From a bacterium (GTDB lineage Bacteria > Babelota > Babeliae > Babelales > RVW-14): a DNA stretch of 7,358 nt. The stretch covers positions 1 through 7,358 of the forward strand of contig JAUIHA010000038.1 in assembly GCA_030432505.1 (NCBI GenBank), read 5' to 3'. Of the stretch, positions 5,798-7,358 are shown piece by piece. The notes beneath the pieces are model-generated. The model made no database searches. It saw nothing but the letters and a program-made list of their open reading frames with translations, and was not told the DNA's origin. Positions within the stretch are counted from its first letter, which is position 1. Each line of letters begins with the position of its first letter. Made by a program: the position numbers and the translations under genes.

Positions 5798-7358
5798 TTA
5801 TGAAAGCTTCATACCACTTTCTACAAAGTCTGTTGGCGCAATCAGCTTAAGACCATTTTTGTCTTTTGCCGTAAGAATCATTGCTTGTGATTCCATTCCC
5901 ATCATCTTGCGCGGCTTGAGATTAACAACAAACGCCGCTTGCTTATTGACAAGATCTTCTGGCGTAAAATACTTTGCAATGCCGGAAAGCACTTGGCGCA
6001 TACCAAGCTCACCAAAGTTTACTTGAAGCTTTAAGAGCTTGCTTGATCCTTCAACTGGTTCACAACTTTCAATAGTTCCAACACGCATATCAACTTTAAT
6101 AACGTCGTCGATGGTAATATAGTTTGTTTCTTCTTTCTTAGCTGTTTCTTCAGACACGCTTTGGTCCTCTTCGTCTTTGAGTTGTGATTCAGGTTTTACA
6201 AATAGTGGTCCTTCAGGCTTTACAAGGGTAAACACCTTTTTCCACTCATTCTTGCGCAATTCATCATCATAATTTTTACCCAAGTTAAAGCTACTCCCAA
6301 TAGCAGCAAGAAGCTCTTGGGACTTGGTTGGCATAATTGGCCAAAGCATAATACCAATGCGGTGAAGACTATGGCAACACGCTGAAATAACTTCAGCAAA
6401 AAGTTCTTTATTTTTCTTTGCAAGCTCCCATGGCTTTTGCGCATGAAAAAACGCATTAACTTCTGAGATAAACTTCCAAAGTTCAGCAAGTGCTACGTGG
6501 TAATAACCCTTGTTCATTTCTTCCCAGTAAAAACGATATGCTTCTTCACACTTATCACGCAAAATTGCTGATTGTGGTTCCCACACTTCTGGCGCTTCAA
6601 CATTTACTAAATTGTTTTTAAGCGCAAGTGCAAGCGTACGATTCAGCAGGTTTCCAAGATTGTTAGCAAGGTCTGCAGTAATATGCTCTTCAAGACCTTT
6701 GATACTAAAATGTCCATCTTGGGTAATTGGAATTTGTCTGAGTAGGTAATAACGAAGTTGATCCACACCGTACCAATCAGCAAGCTGTTCAGGATCAACG
6801 GCATTACCTTTTGATTTAGACATCTTTTTATCATCAATCAACACGTACCCATGAATTAGCAAACGCTTTGGCAATTCAATACCTGCAGCCATTAAGAATG
6901 CTGGCCAGTAAACAGCATGGAAACGAACAATATCTTTCGCCATTACATGCACATTTGCAGGCCACCACTGTGCAAAGTTCTCTTGTGATTGCTTATCATT
7001 TTGTCCATAACCAACCGCACTAATGTAGTTATTAAGGGCATCACCCCACACATACACGGTATGGTCAGCATCACCAGGAAATGGTATTCCCCAGCTCACA
7101 CTTTTTTTCATGCGAGAGATACTTAGATCGCGTAATCCTGATTTTACAAATGAGATAACTTCATTCATACGCTCTTTAGGCGTAATAAAGTTTGGATTTT
7201 TTTCATAGAATTCTAAAAGTTTATCTTCATATGCGGAAAGGCGAAAGAAATAACTTTCTTCAGAAACTTCACGAAGTATACGATCACAACTTGGACATAG
7301 ATAATTACCATCGTCGTCTTTAGTGCCTTCAGACTCTACATTGACAAACGTTTCACAT
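5798..7358 (-). CDS. metG: Methionyl-tRNA synthetase, C-terminal 519 residues (5' end outside the window)
   Basis: Charges tRNA-Met with methionine using ATP, in the cytoplasm. The frame is open to the right edge; the Met codon at 7168 is internal, because the 63 codons before it encode conserved MetRS sequence. In the visible fragment, residues 1-24 carry part of the zinc knuckle (CETF, then CPSC at 21-24), followed by EESYFFRLSAYEDKLLEFYE. WGIPFPGD and YVWGDALNNYISA form the active-site core, and KMSKS lies at 178-182 (bases 6812-6826). An anticodon-binding helical domain follows, with HAQKPWELAKK and MLWPIMP. An acidic linker with EEDQSVSEE leads to a C-terminal tRNA-binding EMAPII/Trbp-like OB fold from about residue 412 (DVIKVDMRVGTIESCEPVEG, RQVLSGIAKYF, NLKPRKMMGMESQAMIL). 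This C-terminal domain marks the longer, dimeric bacterial type. The gene is less AT-rich than the plus-strand block. Confidence 0.97.
   Translation of the reverse strand, partial: CETFVNVESEGTKDDDGNYLCPSCDRILREVSEESYFFRLSAYEDKLLEFYEKNPNFITPKERMNEVISFVKSGLRDLSISRMKKSVSWGIPFPGDADHTVYVWGDALNNYISAVGYGQNDKQSQENFAQWWPANVHVMAKDIVRFHAVYWPAFLMAAGIELPKRLLIHGYVLIDDKKMSKSKGNAVDPEQLADWYGVDQLRYYLLRQIPITQDGHFSIKGLEEHITADLANNLGNLLNRTLALALKNNLVNVEAPEVWEPQSAILRDKCEEAYRFYWEEMNKGYYHVALAELWKFISEVNAFFHAQKPWELAKKNKELFAEVISACCHSLHRIGIMLWPIMPTKSQELLAAIGSSFNLGKNYDDELRKNEWKKVFTLVKPEGPLFVKPESQLKDEEDQSVSEETAKKEETNYITIDDVIKVDMRVGTIESCEPVEGSSKLLKLQVNFGELGMRQVLSGIAKYFTPEDLVNKQAAFVVNLKPRKMMGMESQAMILTAKDKNGLKLIAPTDFVESGMKLS

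Noticed and set aside
5798..7168. metG beginning at the ATG at 7168
   Set aside because: The frame stays open upstream to the window edge and those 63 codons encode conserved MetRS sequence, including a zinc-knuckle CPSC, so this Met is internal. The ATG formed by the last three bases of the window is in another frame.

Overview
The window is an AT-rich bacterial segment with tightly packed genes. The likely source is a host-associated bacterium with a reduced genome. The best guess is the candidate phylum Dependentiae (TM6/Babeliae) or a similar intracellular lineage. This rests on a secreted ankyrin protein, several lysine-rich secreted or membrane-anchored proteins of unknown role, a short conserved protein of the kind seen in candidate phyla, and purine-salvage and tRNA-charging genes of ordinary bacterial type. 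The assignment is inference from gene content and remembered family resemblance; no marker here proves it.

Layout. Positions 1-161 (minus) hold the 5' end of a small conserved hypothetical gene that runs off the left edge. A 388-base non-coding gap follows. Four plus-strand genes lie between about 550 and 4518: a GNAT-like protein (GTG start), a secreted ankyrin-repeat protein, a membrane-anchored short-chain dehydrogenase/reductase (SDR), and a secreted 495-residue protein built from two copies of a kinase-like domain. Two minus-strand genes follow: an adenosine deaminase family protein (4565-5530) and methionyl-tRNA synthetase metG, cut by the right edge (5798 to beyond 7358). Strong hairpins follow the GNAT-like gene, the ankyrin gene and metG. 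A further imperfect one sits exactly between the convergent kinase-like and deaminase genes. A 92-base palindromic repeat element lies between metG and the deaminase gene.

How the genes work together. The minus-strand genes look like housekeeping: tRNA charging and nucleoside deamination with an intact active site. The plus-strand block looks like an accessory cassette inserted between them. Three of its four products have a recognisable enzyme fold in which residues normally needed for catalysis or cofactor binding are changed. The GNAT loop loses both glycines, the SDR has Cys for the catalytic Tyr, and the first kinase-like repeat lacks the catalytic Asn and the helix-C Glu. Three of the four also carry an N-terminal signal or anchor. 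A set of exported or membrane-bound, partly pseudo-enzymatic proteins beside an ankyrin protein is the most interesting feature of the window. A role in host interaction is inference only.
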